Source of the DNA: Chryseobacterium salivictor
GTDB taxonomy: Bacteria > Bacteroidota > Bacteroidia > Flavobacteriales > Weeksellaceae
Length of the DNA stretch: 64,000 nt
Assembly: GCF_004359195.1 (NCBI RefSeq)
Contig: NZ_CP037954.1
Coordinates: 1,674,001 to 1,738,000, forward strand
Direction of reading: 5' to 3'
Shown here: positions 8,158 through 16,220 of the stretch, piece by piece
How the letters are laid out: each line of letters opens with the position of its first letter
Position numbering within the stretch: the stretch's first letter is position 1
Made by a program: the position numbers and the translations under genes
Notes under the pieces: generated by a model
The model's input: the letters and a program-made list of their open reading frames with translations, nothing else
Told to the model about the DNA's origin: nothing
Database searches by the model: none

Positions 8158-8291
8158 GCTAAGCTTTCGTTTTGTCTGAAAGACAAGAAATGAAAGCCCG
8201 TTGAACGGCAGGAAAGCCAGTCGTTTTTACTGAAAAGGGTGGTGGTCACTTTAATCCGAATCGAGGTGGTCAATTATAATGAACTTTGCAG
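8158..8291. repeat. Family A repeat copy 5 followed by a GGTGGTCA-type repeat
   Basis: TAGCTAAGC, then the family A hairpin and CCCGTTGAACGG (to about 8208). From 8212 there is the same 80-bp GGTGGTCACTTT / GAGGTGGTCAATT sequence as at 3631-3708. The pair of repeats is therefore duplicated in the same order at two places. Confidence 0.65.
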
Positions 8292-8338
8292 ATAGAAAAT
8301 GAATTTTATGAATTGGTCAATAAGAATAATGTTTAATT

Positions 8339-9043
8339 ATGCAGACGAATAAATATATAATCAATTTTTCACCTACAGAGCAGCAAATGGCTGAAATATA
8401 TAGTTGGACTACTTTTCCTATAAATAATTGGAGTTCGATTGATTCTTCTTTTAGAAATAAGACCTTAGCAATAGCGATTTATGAAAATAAAGTTATTGGT
8501 TTTATTGCATATAAGCTAGAGGGTGCTTCTATTTACATTGAAATTGTAAATACGCATCCAAACTTTGAAAAAAGAGGAATTGCAAGATTTCTTGTGGGAA
8601 AAATTGCAGAGCTTTATTCTCATTCAGAGTATAAAGCTTTCTATCTGTTTTGCGCTCCGAATGAAACACAGTGTTTTTGGAAAAAATTAGGCTTCGATTA
8701 TTTTCCGGAAAACCAACTAAAAAACAGAAATGAACGTATTTGGATGTTTTATATTTTTGGAGAAGTATGCACTATAAAGAAATATGCAGAAATAAAAAAA
8801 GGAGAACATTTTGTAGAAATTTGGAATAGTGAACTGAATACAGATAGTTGCGACCCCAATTGGTATACTGACATTGAATTCCATGATAATACAAAAAAAC
8901 TTAAAAAGCCGTTGTTGTTTTTTGGCGATGACAAATGGCAAATAAGAATTAAAGCCGGAATATATGACATGACATGCCGATATAAAGATTATGATAGAAC
9001 GAGCGAAGTTTTTGAATGTTTTTTTATTGATGAGATAAAATAA
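8339..9043 (+). CDS. GNAT-family N-acetyltransferase with a C-terminal extension
   Basis: A 234-residue protein. Residues about 35-125 form a GNAT fold: LAIAIYENKVIGFIAYKLEG, then motif A YIEIVNTHPNFEKRGIARFL, whose KRGIAR loop binds acetyl-CoA, then FYLFCAPNETQCFWKKLGFD. The last 100 residues are beta-rich (FVEIWNSELNTDSCDPNWYT, then LLFFGDDKWQIRIKAG) and look like a separate binding domain that GNAT enzymes do not normally carry. The substrate is unknown. The gene stands alone in the accessory array. A CAATGG/CCATTG hairpin (about 9080-9098) follows. Confidence 0.7.
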   Translation: MQTNKYIINFSPTEQQMAEIYSWTTFPINNWSSIDSSFRNKTLAIAIYENKVIGFIAYKLEGASIYIEIVNTHPNFEKRGIARFLVGKIAELYSHSEYKAFYLFCAPNETQCFWKKLGFDYFPENQLKNRNERIWMFYIFGEVCTIKKYAEIKKGEHFVEIWNSELNTDSCDPNWYTDIEFHDNTKKLKKPLLFFGDDKWQIRIKAGIYDMTCRYKDYDRTSEVFECFFIDEIK

Positions 9044-9198
9044 TATGGAAACCCCGATTTTCTGCGAAGCAATGAAGCCGCAATGGTTTTGCACCATTGT
9101 AGTATTTTGTCGTGTAAGAATGCTAGCTTAGCAGCAAATTTAGCTTGATTATTTTCTATCTTTGCAGTAATTACTATATTAATAATTTATTTATATAC

Positions 9199-10125
9199 AT
9201 GGATAATCGACATTTATATTTAACATTAATTGGAAAAAGATTGGCATACCTCAAAACAGAGGTAGAGCTTTTTAATTCTCTCAATTTAACAGATATTAAT
9301 GTTTATGCAGAAAATTTTTATAGAGATTTTTTTAATAGGTTAGGCTATGAATTTGATAATACGAATTTTATAGAAAACAATTTTGCTCATATTGATTTAA
9401 TTGATACCAAAAATAAATTAGCTATCCAAGTAACGTCTCAAAACAACAACAAGAAAATAGAGGAGGCAATTGATGGTTTCTTCAAAGACCCTACCCATAA
9501 GGATTATAAATTGAAAATATTGTTAATCGCTAAGGACGCTAAAGATTACAGAACCAAATTTGGAAACAACTTCAATCATAAAGAAGATGTTCTTGATATA
9601 AAGAAAATTTTAGCACGCATAAACAATATTACTGCTTTAGTTAAGCTTAAAGGAATCGCAGATTTTCTTAACGAACAAATCTTACAAGATAGAAAGAAGA
9701 CGGAATCCAATGAGGTAGAAACGATAATGGCTCTTATAGAATATTTAAGCAAAGATGATAACCGTAGTATATCTGAGAAACCGGAAAATGTAGACCCTCA
9801 ATTTAAAATCTATAATAGGTTTTCAGAACATAGCGTTTTTTTGATAAATTTATACACAGAACTTTGTACAGTTTATCAGCAACCATTGATTGAAGCTAAG
9901 CGAGTAATAGATAGCGTAAAAGCAATTAAAATATCGAGTTATTTGAAAGATGAGAGTGATAAGTTTTTAACTGCTGAAAGTAATGACCCGCAGGTGGCAT
10001 TAGAAAAATTAGCTGAGTTATTTTACGGTAAACTTTCCGAAAACGGAATTAAGTTCGATAAAATTGGTATAAAGTTTTATTTGTTAGATGAATTAATCAA
10101 TTGTAATGTTTTTCCCAATAATTAA
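9199..10125 (+). CDS. SMEK-domain protein, first component of an ABC-three-component system
   Basis: A 308-residue protein. The ATG at 9199 is preferred: a TATCTTTG -7 box lies at 9157-9164, and an alternative TTG at 9145 would fall inside the promoter. Residues about 20-80 (VYAENFYRDFFNRLGYEFDN, then AHIDLIDTKNKLAIQVTSQN) are the SMEK domain. It has a nuclease-like pattern with an IDL aspartate and a QVTS strand resembling a modified restriction-endonuclease core; that comparison is mine. The C-terminal half is helical. The next two genes follow at 2 bp and with a 4-bp overlap, which is the gene order known for ABC-3C conflict systems. Confidence 0.75.
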   Translation: MDNRHLYLTLIGKRLAYLKTEVELFNSLNLTDINVYAENFYRDFFNRLGYEFDNTNFIENNFAHIDLIDTKNKLAIQVTSQNNNKKIEEAIDGFFKDPTHKDYKLKILLIAKDAKDYRTKFGNNFNHKEDVLDIKKILARINNITALVKLKGIADFLNEQILQDRKKTESNEVETIMALIEYLSKDDNRSISEKPENVDPQFKIYNRFSEHSVFLINLYTELCTVYQQPLIEAKRVIDSVKAIKISSYLKDESDKFLTAESNDPQVALEKLAELFYGKLSENGIKFDKIGIKFYLLDELINCNVFPNN

Positions 10126-10127
10126 TA

Positions 10128-10364
10128 ATGTTAGTATCTAAAGACGAAAATATAAAAACATCATCTGTATATGTTGCTTCATTGATTCTGAAAAATATTC
10201 AACGTAAAAAGGTTGACAAGATTTCTATTTTCGAATTATCCAAAGACCTTAAAAAATACAACATCACACGATACAGACATATTTTTTTTGGGCTTGCATT
10301 TTTATATTCATCCGGAATAATTGATTTTAAAGAACCCTTTATTTATGTCAGAAAGCAGAAATGA
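10128..10364 (+). CDS. ABC-3C middle component (small winged-helix-like protein)
   Basis: A 78-residue protein between the SMEK gene and the ATPase gene. It starts 2 bp after the first and overlaps the ATPase start by 4 bp, so the three genes are translationally coupled. The sequence (TSSVYVASLILKNIQRKKVD, later YRHIFFGLAFLYSSGIIDF) is of the helical type with a C-terminal beta hairpin expected for a middle component, which bridges effector and ATPase. Identification rests on position, size and weak pattern. Confidence 0.65.
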   Translation: MLVSKDENIKTSSVYVASLILKNIQRKKVDKISIFELSKDLKKYNITRYRHIFFGLAFLYSSGIIDFKEPFIYVRKQK

Positions 10365-12088
10365 TTAAGATTAATAGATTATATAGCGAACCACAGATAT
10401 TTGAGCCTATTTCTTTTGAATATGGGATAAATATCATTATGGGAGAAGAGGCAGAAAGCACTAATAAAAAAATTGGTGTAGGTAAGTCTATTTGTATAGA
10501 ATTTATAAACTTTTGCCTGCTTAAAAGAATTGCAGATAGTAGATTAAATTTGATTCCTAAGAAATATTCTGATATAACAGAAAGTCAAATTAAATTAGAC
10601 CTTGACTTCAATGATAAGAAAATCACTATATCTCGTTCAATAAAAAACCAAGAAGAAATATCAATTTTCGTCAATGGGGAAGAAAAGATTTTTGACAGAT
10701 TAGATGATGCTTCCGATTATTTGGGTTCTTTGTACTTTGAATTATTTCCAACAAATTTAAAACGACTAAGTTTTAGAAATTTATTGCAACCAATTATCCG
10801 AGATGAAAGATCAGAGTTTAAAGATTTAATTCAGTCCCACGATACAAAAAAAAGAATACCTTCTGACTTTGGCCCCCACCTTTTTTATTTGAATTTAGGT
10901 CTCGAAAAATATTCAGAGATTAAAACGTTGAATGATGAGTTACAAAAAAGAAAAACATACTTTACTGAAACTAAAAAATTAGTAACTCAAAACGATGAAT
11001 TAAAAATTCAAGATGCCAAAGCTCATTTAAATGAGTTGGAAAGTGAAGTTTTAAAAGTCAATAAATCTATTGAAGGGTTAAAGAACAATGAGTCTTTTGA
11101 ATTACTTCAGGAAGATTTAGTGAGATTAGAAAATAGATTGTCTGAACTTAGAACACGTCAGCAAGCTATCAAATACGAGATTAAACAAATTGATTCTTTA
11201 CCCAAACCGGAAAATATTAATGAAAATGAAATATCAATAATATTTAATCAATTTAAACAAGGATTGGGAGATTTAGTTGAAAAATCTTTGGATGACCTGA
11301 AGGGATTTAAAAGCAAAATAGATGGGTTTAGAAGTTCTATTGTAAATAACCGATTAACTGCTCTAAAAAAAGAGCTTACTCAACTCAATGAAGTAGTTAG
11401 GAAATTAGATGATGATTATTCTCAAAAAATTAGTCTTGTAGATAAAGGCGAAGTTTTAAGGGATCTGAAAACTTCAATCAAAATCTTTAATGATAAAAAC
11501 AGCGAACTAAGTAATCTTCGTTCCTTGATTGAAAGATACGATACTGCCGAAAGAGATAAAAAACTATTTGAAGCAGAAAAAACAGTTCTAATTTCTGATT
11601 TTGATGAAGAGTTATACCAAAAGTCTAAAATAATTAAGAGCTTTAGAGAAACAATATTGGAGATTCACGAAAAAATAATGGGTAACAGAGAAGCTCATTT
11701 TGATATCAAGACAACAAAAAATAAAAGTGTTGTCGAATTTGTTATGAGAACCGATGATGATGGCAGTCATTCTACTGAAAGAATGAAAGTTTTCATCTAT
11801 GATGTTTCATTAATGCTCAATGAATACACAAAACAGTACCATCCTGGGTTTTTAATCCACGATAATATTTTTGAGGATGATGACTCTATTGAAAAAAGCT
11901 TAAATTTTCTTTACGGCTTCAATGAAAAAAGTCCGAACGAATTTCAGTACATCGTGACCTTAAATAGTGATCTTATTGAGTTGGCTGCCCAAAACAATAA
12001 ATTACATTTTAATGTAAATGATGTAAAGAGAGCAGCTTTTACAAAAGAAAATAGATTTTTAGGATTTAAATATAATGAGACTAAGTAA
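10361..12088 (+). CDS. DUF2326-type SMC-like ATPase, third component of ABC-3C
   Basis: A 575-residue ABC/SMC-type ATPase. The Walker A loop is GVGKS at about residues 39-43, after MIKINRLYSEPQIFEPISFE. A long charged coiled coil spans about 195-450. The C-terminal lobe has PGFLIHDNIFEDDDSIEKSL, which fits the Walker B region of the DUF2326 family. No transmembrane segment is present. By family it senses invasion through the ATPase and licenses the SMEK effector. Which threat it answers is unknown. REP hairpins begin 25 bp after the stop. Confidence 0.75.
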   Translation: MIKINRLYSEPQIFEPISFEYGINIIMGEEAESTNKKIGVGKSICIEFINFCLLKRIADSRLNLIPKKYSDITESQIKLDLDFNDKKITISRSIKNQEEISIFVNGEEKIFDRLDDASDYLGSLYFELFPTNLKRLSFRNLLQPIIRDERSEFKDLIQSHDTKKRIPSDFGPHLFYLNLGLEKYSEIKTLNDELQKRKTYFTETKKLVTQNDELKIQDAKAHLNELESEVLKVNKSIEGLKNNESFELLQEDLVRLENRLSELRTRQQAIKYEIKQIDSLPKPENINENEISIIFNQFKQGLGDLVEKSLDDLKGFKSKIDGFRSSIVNNRLTALKKELTQLNEVVRKLDDDYSQKISLVDKGEVLRDLKTSIKIFNDKNSELSNLRSLIERYDTAERDKKLFEAEKTVLISDFDEELYQKSKIIKSFRETILEIHEKIMGNREAHFDIKTTKNKSVVEFVMRTDDDGSHSTERMKVFIYDVSLMLNEYTKQYHPGFLIHDNIFEDDDSIEKSLNFLYGFNEKSPNEFQYIVTLNSDLIELAAQNNKLHFNVNDVKRAAFTKENRFLGFKYNETK

Positions 12089-12108
12089 ATGAGTAATAAG
12101 ATCCTGCT

Positions 12109-12250
12109 GGCAAAGTCTCCGACTTTGAGCCCCTGCTGCGCAAAGTCTCCGACTTTGAGCCACAATAATTTCTCCTGCTGCTCAAAGTCTCCTGCTGCGC
12201 AAAGTCTCCGACTTTGATCCTGCTGCGCAAAGTCTCCGACTTTGAGCCAC
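12109..12250. repeat. Cluster of REP hairpins
   Basis: At least four near-identical copies of CTGCTGCGCAAAGTC-TCC-GACTTTGAGCC follow each other head to tail, some interrupted by another copy (for example TCAAAGTCTCCTGCTGCGC). Each has a perfect 7-bp stem CAAAGTC/GACTTTG around a TCC loop. The cluster sits just 3' of the ABC-3C operon. It resembles the REP clusters that RAYT transposases spread. The last copy is the left end of block copy 2. Confidence 0.8.
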
Positions 12251-12888
12251 AATAATTTCACTCCTCATAAATTAATGAGATACGGTTTTTTCTGATTTAT
12301 ACGGTTTGAAGACAGATGCTTTAAGCACAAGCTCCAGATTAAATTTTTTGATGATAAAATGAGCGTTAAACTAGTAAGGGAATAAGTCTTTGGAATGTTG
12401 ATATGATTTTTCCTTATTGACTTCTTTGTAGTATCGTTCGGAACATTGATCAAGAAGATCTTGAGTTTTCTGCAAATCATTTCGAAGTTGTTTTACCCAA
12501 ATAACAAGCAGTAGGATGATTATTACTGCGATAACATTGTAGATTTTTACAGTTTTCATAGAATTCGTTTTAACAAATATAGAAACACAGATGATAATCA
12601 GTGAGTTTTTTGATAGAAAGGGTGAAAATATCTCGCGGAATTGCAATCCGTGACTATTTTCGATATAGAAATATATAAAATTGATGAATAATCCTAATGG
12701 GAGTTGGGATTTTTTGTTTTTAGGGGAAACCGTAATTGGGATTGAAAAGTTGTTTGTATTTTTAGAGTACAATAAAATGCAAATACTTTGCTATATTTGG
12801 TTTAATAATAATGTATCACTATAGTCATACAAATGCACCCAGATTTGGGCGGCTTTATAGGATTTTGTCGTACATATAAACGAGTTAT
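12219..12888. repeat. 668-bp repeated block, copy 2
   Basis: This is the second near-full copy of the block at 1578-2245. It has the same minus-strand 62-codon gene, the same palindromes and the same ending at a GTTAT boundary (GTTATAA at 12884-12890). Few substitutions separate the copies, which argues for recent duplication or gene conversion. Confidence 0.8.
12371..12559 (-). CDS. Small single-pass membrane protein, second copy
   Basis: A 62-residue paralogue of the protein encoded at 1727-1915, with one membrane helix (VIAVIIILLLVIWVKQL) and the same charged tail. The differences are F9V, N37D and R57K. Conserved spacing to the block ends and a conserved frame in both copies favour a real gene over chance. 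Confidence 0.5.
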   Translation of the reverse strand: MKTVKIYNVIAVIIILLLVIWVKQLRNDLQKTQDLLDQCSERYYKEVNKEKSYQHSKDLFPY

Positions 12889-12923
12889 AAGCAAGCCGTC
12901 GGCAATACGTTAAAATAGAAACT

Positions 12924-13250
12924 ATGAATACGATAGACTACAATTCTATATCTGAAGCCATAACCGAATTATCAAAGATTGGACAAAAAGAGATTGCTAC
13001 CAAGCTTGAAAATATTTTGGAGAATAATGAAGTGGAAAAGCCAAAGTTGCATAACAAAAAGGACGATAAAACAACAAGTTATTACAGAGTTAATTTAACA
13101 GAAGAAGAGTTGGAAGTTATTACAGATCTTTTTTTAGATTTAGAAGTTGAAAGCTTAACCGAAGAAGGCGAAGCTGGACACTCAACAGAAAGATATGTAA
13201 CTCTATTAAATAATTGGTCAAATATTAGTGGAGAAACGGCCAGCTTATAA
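12924..13250 (+). CDS. Small acidic protein of unknown function
   Basis: A 108-residue acidic, helical protein (TEEELEVITDLFLDLEVESL) with no signal peptide. It is the sole gene of a cassette that opens with GTTATAA at 12884 and closes with TTATAAC at 13245-13251. The stop codon TAA lies within that closing motif, which is very economical packing typical of integron cassettes. No family is recognised. Size and acidity would fit an inhibitor or antitoxin, but that is speculation. Confidence 0.6.
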   Translation: MNTIDYNSISEAITELSKIGQKEIATKLENILENNEVEKPKLHNKKDDKTTSYYRVNLTEEELEVITDLFLDLEVESLTEEGEAGHSTERYVTLLNNWSNISGETASL

Positions 13251-13374
13251 CAGCGGTTTGCAGCCATGGCTGGTTTAGATTTTCCTAGCCGGAAAATACT
13301 AAACAGAAAATTTGATATATTTACAACTCAACATTAAAATTGCCGCCACAGCTGCAAGCCGCGGAACGTTGTGT
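13245..13374. repeat. attC-like recombination site (130 nt)
   Basis: R'' is TTATAAC (13245-13251), L'' GCGGTTTGCAGCCATGGCTGG (13253 on), then a variable AT-rich centre, L' GCCACAGCTGCAAGCCGC (13346-13363) and R' GTTGTGT (13368-13374). The two arms are imperfect complements with bulges. Length and arm sequence match the site at 2779-2908. TTATAAC is the exact complement of GTTATAA at 12884. Confidence 0.75.
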
Positions 13375-13405
13375 GCAATATTAGGAAGCCCGATAATCTC
13401 AAATT

Positions 13406-14311
13406 TTGTCAAAGAAAAAAAATATTTCCATTTTTCAACCATTTGATTTTAAAAATCAATTTGTTGACTTAACTATAAATCAAGAAGTATGGAAAGAAAG
13501 TGTAAACAATTTTTTCATTCACGCTCTTGACGACAAAACTATAAATCTACAACTGCCCTTACCTCCGCATAAAAAAACAGTGAACGATTTTTTCATTGTT
13601 ACTGACGGTTATGCAAAAAGACAAGTCGGTATCAATTCTTATGAGATTCACAAAAACGAATTGCTAATTGTACCACAACTACAAGTTTCTACAACAGACT
13701 TCTATTCAGAAAATATAAAAGGTTTTTATTGTCATTTCTCCGATGATTTTCTTGATGATAATTCGCTTTTGCTAAATTGGAAATTACAAAATGGTTACTT
13801 AAATAAAATAATAATAGACAACGATAGAACAGAACGAATCTGCCAATTACTCATTATAATTAATGAATTTTATAGAAAGAATTGGAGGGAGAATAAAAAA
13901 CTAATTGCTCAATATTTACGGACTGTCATTTCAGAAATCAGTTTTCAAAAAACAGAAATCAATATAGAAAAAATTAGCAAAAAAAGAGATATAACATTAG
14001 ATTACATAAGATTAATTAATACCAATTTAGATAAAAGATATACCATATGTGAATTGGCAGAAAAATTACATATTACTCCAAATCACTTAAATAAAACCAT
14101 AAAAAATCACTTGGGAAAATCAGCACAATCGGTCTATAATGAAATTCTTTTACAAGAAGCCAAAGTATTATTATTACAAACCACAAAAGATATAAGTGAA
14201 ATTGCTTTTGAGTTGGGATTTAGTGATTTATCATACTTTGGTAAGTTTTTTAAAAAACTATCTAAACAAACCCCTTTAGAGTATCGAAAAATGATTGAAA
14301 AGTACCAATAA
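13406..14311 (+). CDS. AraC-family transcriptional regulator
   Basis: A 301-residue protein with a C-terminal AraC/XylS DNA-binding domain at about 205-295. It has two helix-turn-helices: YTICELAEKLHITPNHLNKT and DISEIAFELGFSDLSYFGKF, the latter with the family's signature glycine-phenylalanine-serine. The N-terminal 190 residues are a cupin-like sensor (FFIVTDGYAKRQVGINSYEI). The start is a TTG at 13406, 32 bp after the R' motif; no ATG lies close, so the true start is uncertain. The next gene in the same cassette encodes an exported beta-barrel protein, which is a plausible target. Confidence 0.8.
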   Translation: MSKKKNISIFQPFDFKNQFVDLTINQEVWKESVNNFFIHALDDKTINLQLPLPPHKKTVNDFFIVTDGYAKRQVGINSYEIHKNELLIVPQLQVSTTDFYSENIKGFYCHFSDDFLDDNSLLLNWKLQNGYLNKIIIDNDRTERICQLLIIINEFYRKNWRENKKLIAQYLRTVISEISFQKTEINIEKISKKRDITLDYIRLINTNLDKRYTICELAEKLHITPNHLNKTIKNHLGKSAQSVYNEILLQEAKVLLLQTTKDISEIAFELGFSDLSYFGKFFKKLSKQTPLEYRKMIEKYQ

Positions 14312-14375
14312 TTGATTTGTTTTTGCCCTAAAGTGCTGTGTTCAAGATTTAATTTTGCACAAAACAATTTTAGAT

Positions 14376-15044
14376 ATGAACTATTTCAACAGAGTACTTT
14401 TAGGAACAGCTTTATTTATGTCTGTTCTTTCAGCCAAAGCACAGGAAACAACGACTCCTGTAACAAAAAATCCACCCATCTTTATGGAAACTTTTGCAGG
14501 AGATCGAGCGTTAGCTTACCAAATGATTATCAATAAAAAATTGCAGAGTGTACCAAAACTTGGCTTTTTTGGTGTTACCAATATCCAACCCGAATGGGGA
14601 GAACCCAAAATGAACGATTATATGCTTCAAGGTAATATAACTTATAGTATTATCAGAGGAATTGATCTCTCAGGTGGCTTTATATGGAATCCTATTGATG
14701 GTATTCGTCCATCAGCAGGTGTTATTTTCTCTTATGGCAATCAAGATTTATTAGCAGTAGTAAATCCAAGAGTTGATTTATCAAAAAATGCAAATTTTGA
14801 TGCTCTTGCTTTAATAGAATATAAACCAAAACTAACCGGAAAATTAAACATCTATACAAGATTACAAGGATTATATACCCATAATCTAGGATATGACTTT
14901 CATACGAGAAGTTATATAATGCTCCGTGCAGGATTAACTTATAAAGATATTACTTTCGGTGCTGCTGCAAATCTTGATTGGTATGGCCCAATGAAAACCA
15001 ATCAAAACAACTTCGGAGGATTTGTTGCTGTTAATTTGTTCTAG
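14376..15044 (+). CDS. Exported outer-membrane beta-barrel protein
   Basis: A 222-residue protein. The ATG at 14376 is chosen because it directly gives a signal peptide (MNYFNRVLLGTALFMSVLSA, cleavage after AKA). The mature part alternates polar and hydrophobic residues in about eight strands, for example YMLQGNITYSIIRGIDLSGG and ITFGAAANLDWYG. It ends in a phenylalanine (FGGFVAVNLF), as many outer-membrane proteins do. It lies 64 bp after the AraC gene within the same cassette, which closes at ACACAATAAC near 15058-15067, complementary to GTTGTGT at 13368. Confidence 0.7.
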   Translation: MNYFNRVLLGTALFMSVLSAKAQETTTPVTKNPPIFMETFAGDRALAYQMIINKKLQSVPKLGFFGVTNIQPEWGEPKMNDYMLQGNITYSIIRGIDLSGGFIWNPIDGIRPSAGVIFSYGNQDLLAVVNPRVDLSKNANFDALALIEYKPKLTGKLNIYTRLQGLYTHNLGYDFHTRSYIMLRAGLTYKDITFGAAANLDWYGPMKTNQNNFGGFVAVNLF

Positions 15045-15061
15045 AAAAAAATACTGCACAC

Positions 15062-15115
15062 AATAACTAAGCTTTCGTTTTGTCTGCAAGACAAGAAATG
15101 AAAGCCTGTTGAACC
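15062..15115. repeat. Family A palindromic repeat, copy 6
   Basis: The CACACAA core is joined to TAACTAAGC, then the CTTTCGTTTTGTCT / AGACAAGAAATGAAAG hairpin and CCTGTTGAACCC. It lies 17 bp after the stop of the beta-barrel gene. Confidence 0.75.
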
Positions 15116-15304
15116 CTTCGAGAGCCTCAGGGTAAACTCCAACTCCGGTAGCTTTTTGCCAGCAGTTGGTAACCTTATGGAGTTATCGATTTCAGAATTT
15201 AGATACACAAAGCAGTTTTTCAGAAGGACTGCTTTTTTTTGTGGCGTTTGGTAGCCTTTGGAAGTGGTTTTCTGCGGTTTTTCTTCGCTGCAGAACACAA
15301 GTTC

Positions 15305-15408
15305 TCCTGCTGCGCAAAGTCTCCGACTTTGAGCCACAATAATTTCACTCCACCTGCTGCGCAAAGTCCCCTGCTGCGCAAAGTCTCCGACTTTGAGCCA
15401 CAATAATT
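15305..15408. repeat. REP hairpins 3' of the RAYT gene
   Basis: Two complete and one truncated copies of the CTGCTGCGCAAAGTC-TCC-GACTTTGAGCC unit. The last ends 1-2 bases from the transposase stop region, each followed by CACAATAATTTCA. This position is typical for REPs flanking their transposase gene. Confidence 0.8.
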
Positions 15409-16014
15409 TCATTCTTCATAATTATTATATTTCCAAAACTCACTGGTTTTTGTAGTATCTACAATCGGCTGATCTGCAAGTTCTATTTCTAATAATCCTT
15501 TTCCCGTAACGTAATTGCTTGCAGACGAATACAAATAATGATGCGCTTTTTCTACCCAACCCGCCCTGATTGGATTAAAATGGATATAGTTGAGTTTATC
15601 CCACATGAACGGTAGGGTGTAAATTTCCTCTGCGTGATTTCCGTATTGCCAAAACTGATATTTTTTATTTCTCCCATGAGTTTCGGTCGCTTTTTTAAAT
15701 CGTTCCAACATCCATTCGCGCCGGCTTTCTGGTTCAGATTGTATGGTCTCTAAAATATTCTTTGCCGTATATTTTTTGAAATCCCTTATCAAATCAGATA
15801 GTTTAGAATCTTTGGACTGAACAATTAAATGGAGATGATTGCTCATGACGACATAACCATACAAATGCATTCCTTTTTCTTTAATACAATATTGTAACGA
15901 TGAAATCACGATATCTCTGTAACTTTTCCTTGTAAAAACATCAATCCAATCCACTACGGTACAAGTAATGAAATGCGGTTTTCTCTGGTCTCGAATAAGG
16001 TATCCATCTTTCAT
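15409..16014 (-). CDS. REP-associated tyrosine transposase (RAYT)
   Basis: A 201-residue Y1 transposase of the IS200/REP-associated type. It starts KPHFITCTVVDWIDVFTRKS, has the HUH motif in VVMSNHLHLIVQS, which binds the metal, and the likely nucleophile tyrosine in RDFKKYTAKNIL. It also has the typical WDKLNYIHFNPIRAGWVE near the end. It cuts and joins single-stranded DNA at REP hairpins. Here REP hairpins lie on both sides: direct copies at 15305-15408 and an inverted copy at 16110-16134. The gene is full length, so it may still mobilise the CAAAGTC-TCC-GACTTTG family in this window. Confidence 0.85.
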   Translation of the reverse strand: MKDGYLIRDQRKPHFITCTVVDWIDVFTRKSYRDIVISSLQYCIKEKGMHLYGYVVMSNHLHLIVQSKDSKLSDLIRDFKKYTAKNILETIQSEPESRREWMLERFKKATETHGRNKKYQFWQYGNHAEEIYTLPFMWDKLNYIHFNPIRAGWVEKAHHYLYSSASNYVTGKGLLEIELADQPIVDTTKTSEFWKYNNYEE

Positions 16015-16109
16015 GTCTTTTATTTTTAATTTGAAATTGTATTGACTGTAAAATAGTTATAGATAAAATTACTTAATTATTATTAATAACAGATGGCTGA
16101 TAATAAATT

Positions 16110-16189
16110 GCTCAAAGTCGGAGACTTTGCGCAGCGAGGGATTTATTTTTAATAGAAGCCACACGAAAGGATTCGTGCGGCAGCGGTGG
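16110..16189. repeat. Inverted REP hairpin plus a second hairpin family
   Basis: GCTCAAAGTCGGAGACTTTGCGCAG (16110-16134, given here as position) is the REP in reverse orientation. At 16158-16181 GCCACACGAAAGG / ATTCGTGCGGC forms a longer stem, again with a 3-nt loop. The same hairpin occurs in the opposite orientation at 46816-46839. Both families have a TCC loop in one orientation, which suggests a shared recognition rule. Confidence 0.7.
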
Positions 16190-16220
16190 GAACTGCATCA
16201 GCGAAAAGCAAAGTCATTAT

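Noticed and set aside
12109..12250. CRISPR-like tandem repeats
   Set aside because: Units touch or are nested in each other, with no unique spacers of constant length. They match the REP family of the nearby RAYT.
11944..12261. Minus-strand reading frame with repeated KVGDFAQQ units
   Set aside because: It is the translation of tandem REP hairpins and the end of the ATPase gene in reverse, not a gene. The same applies to 15041-15412 and 1419-1625.
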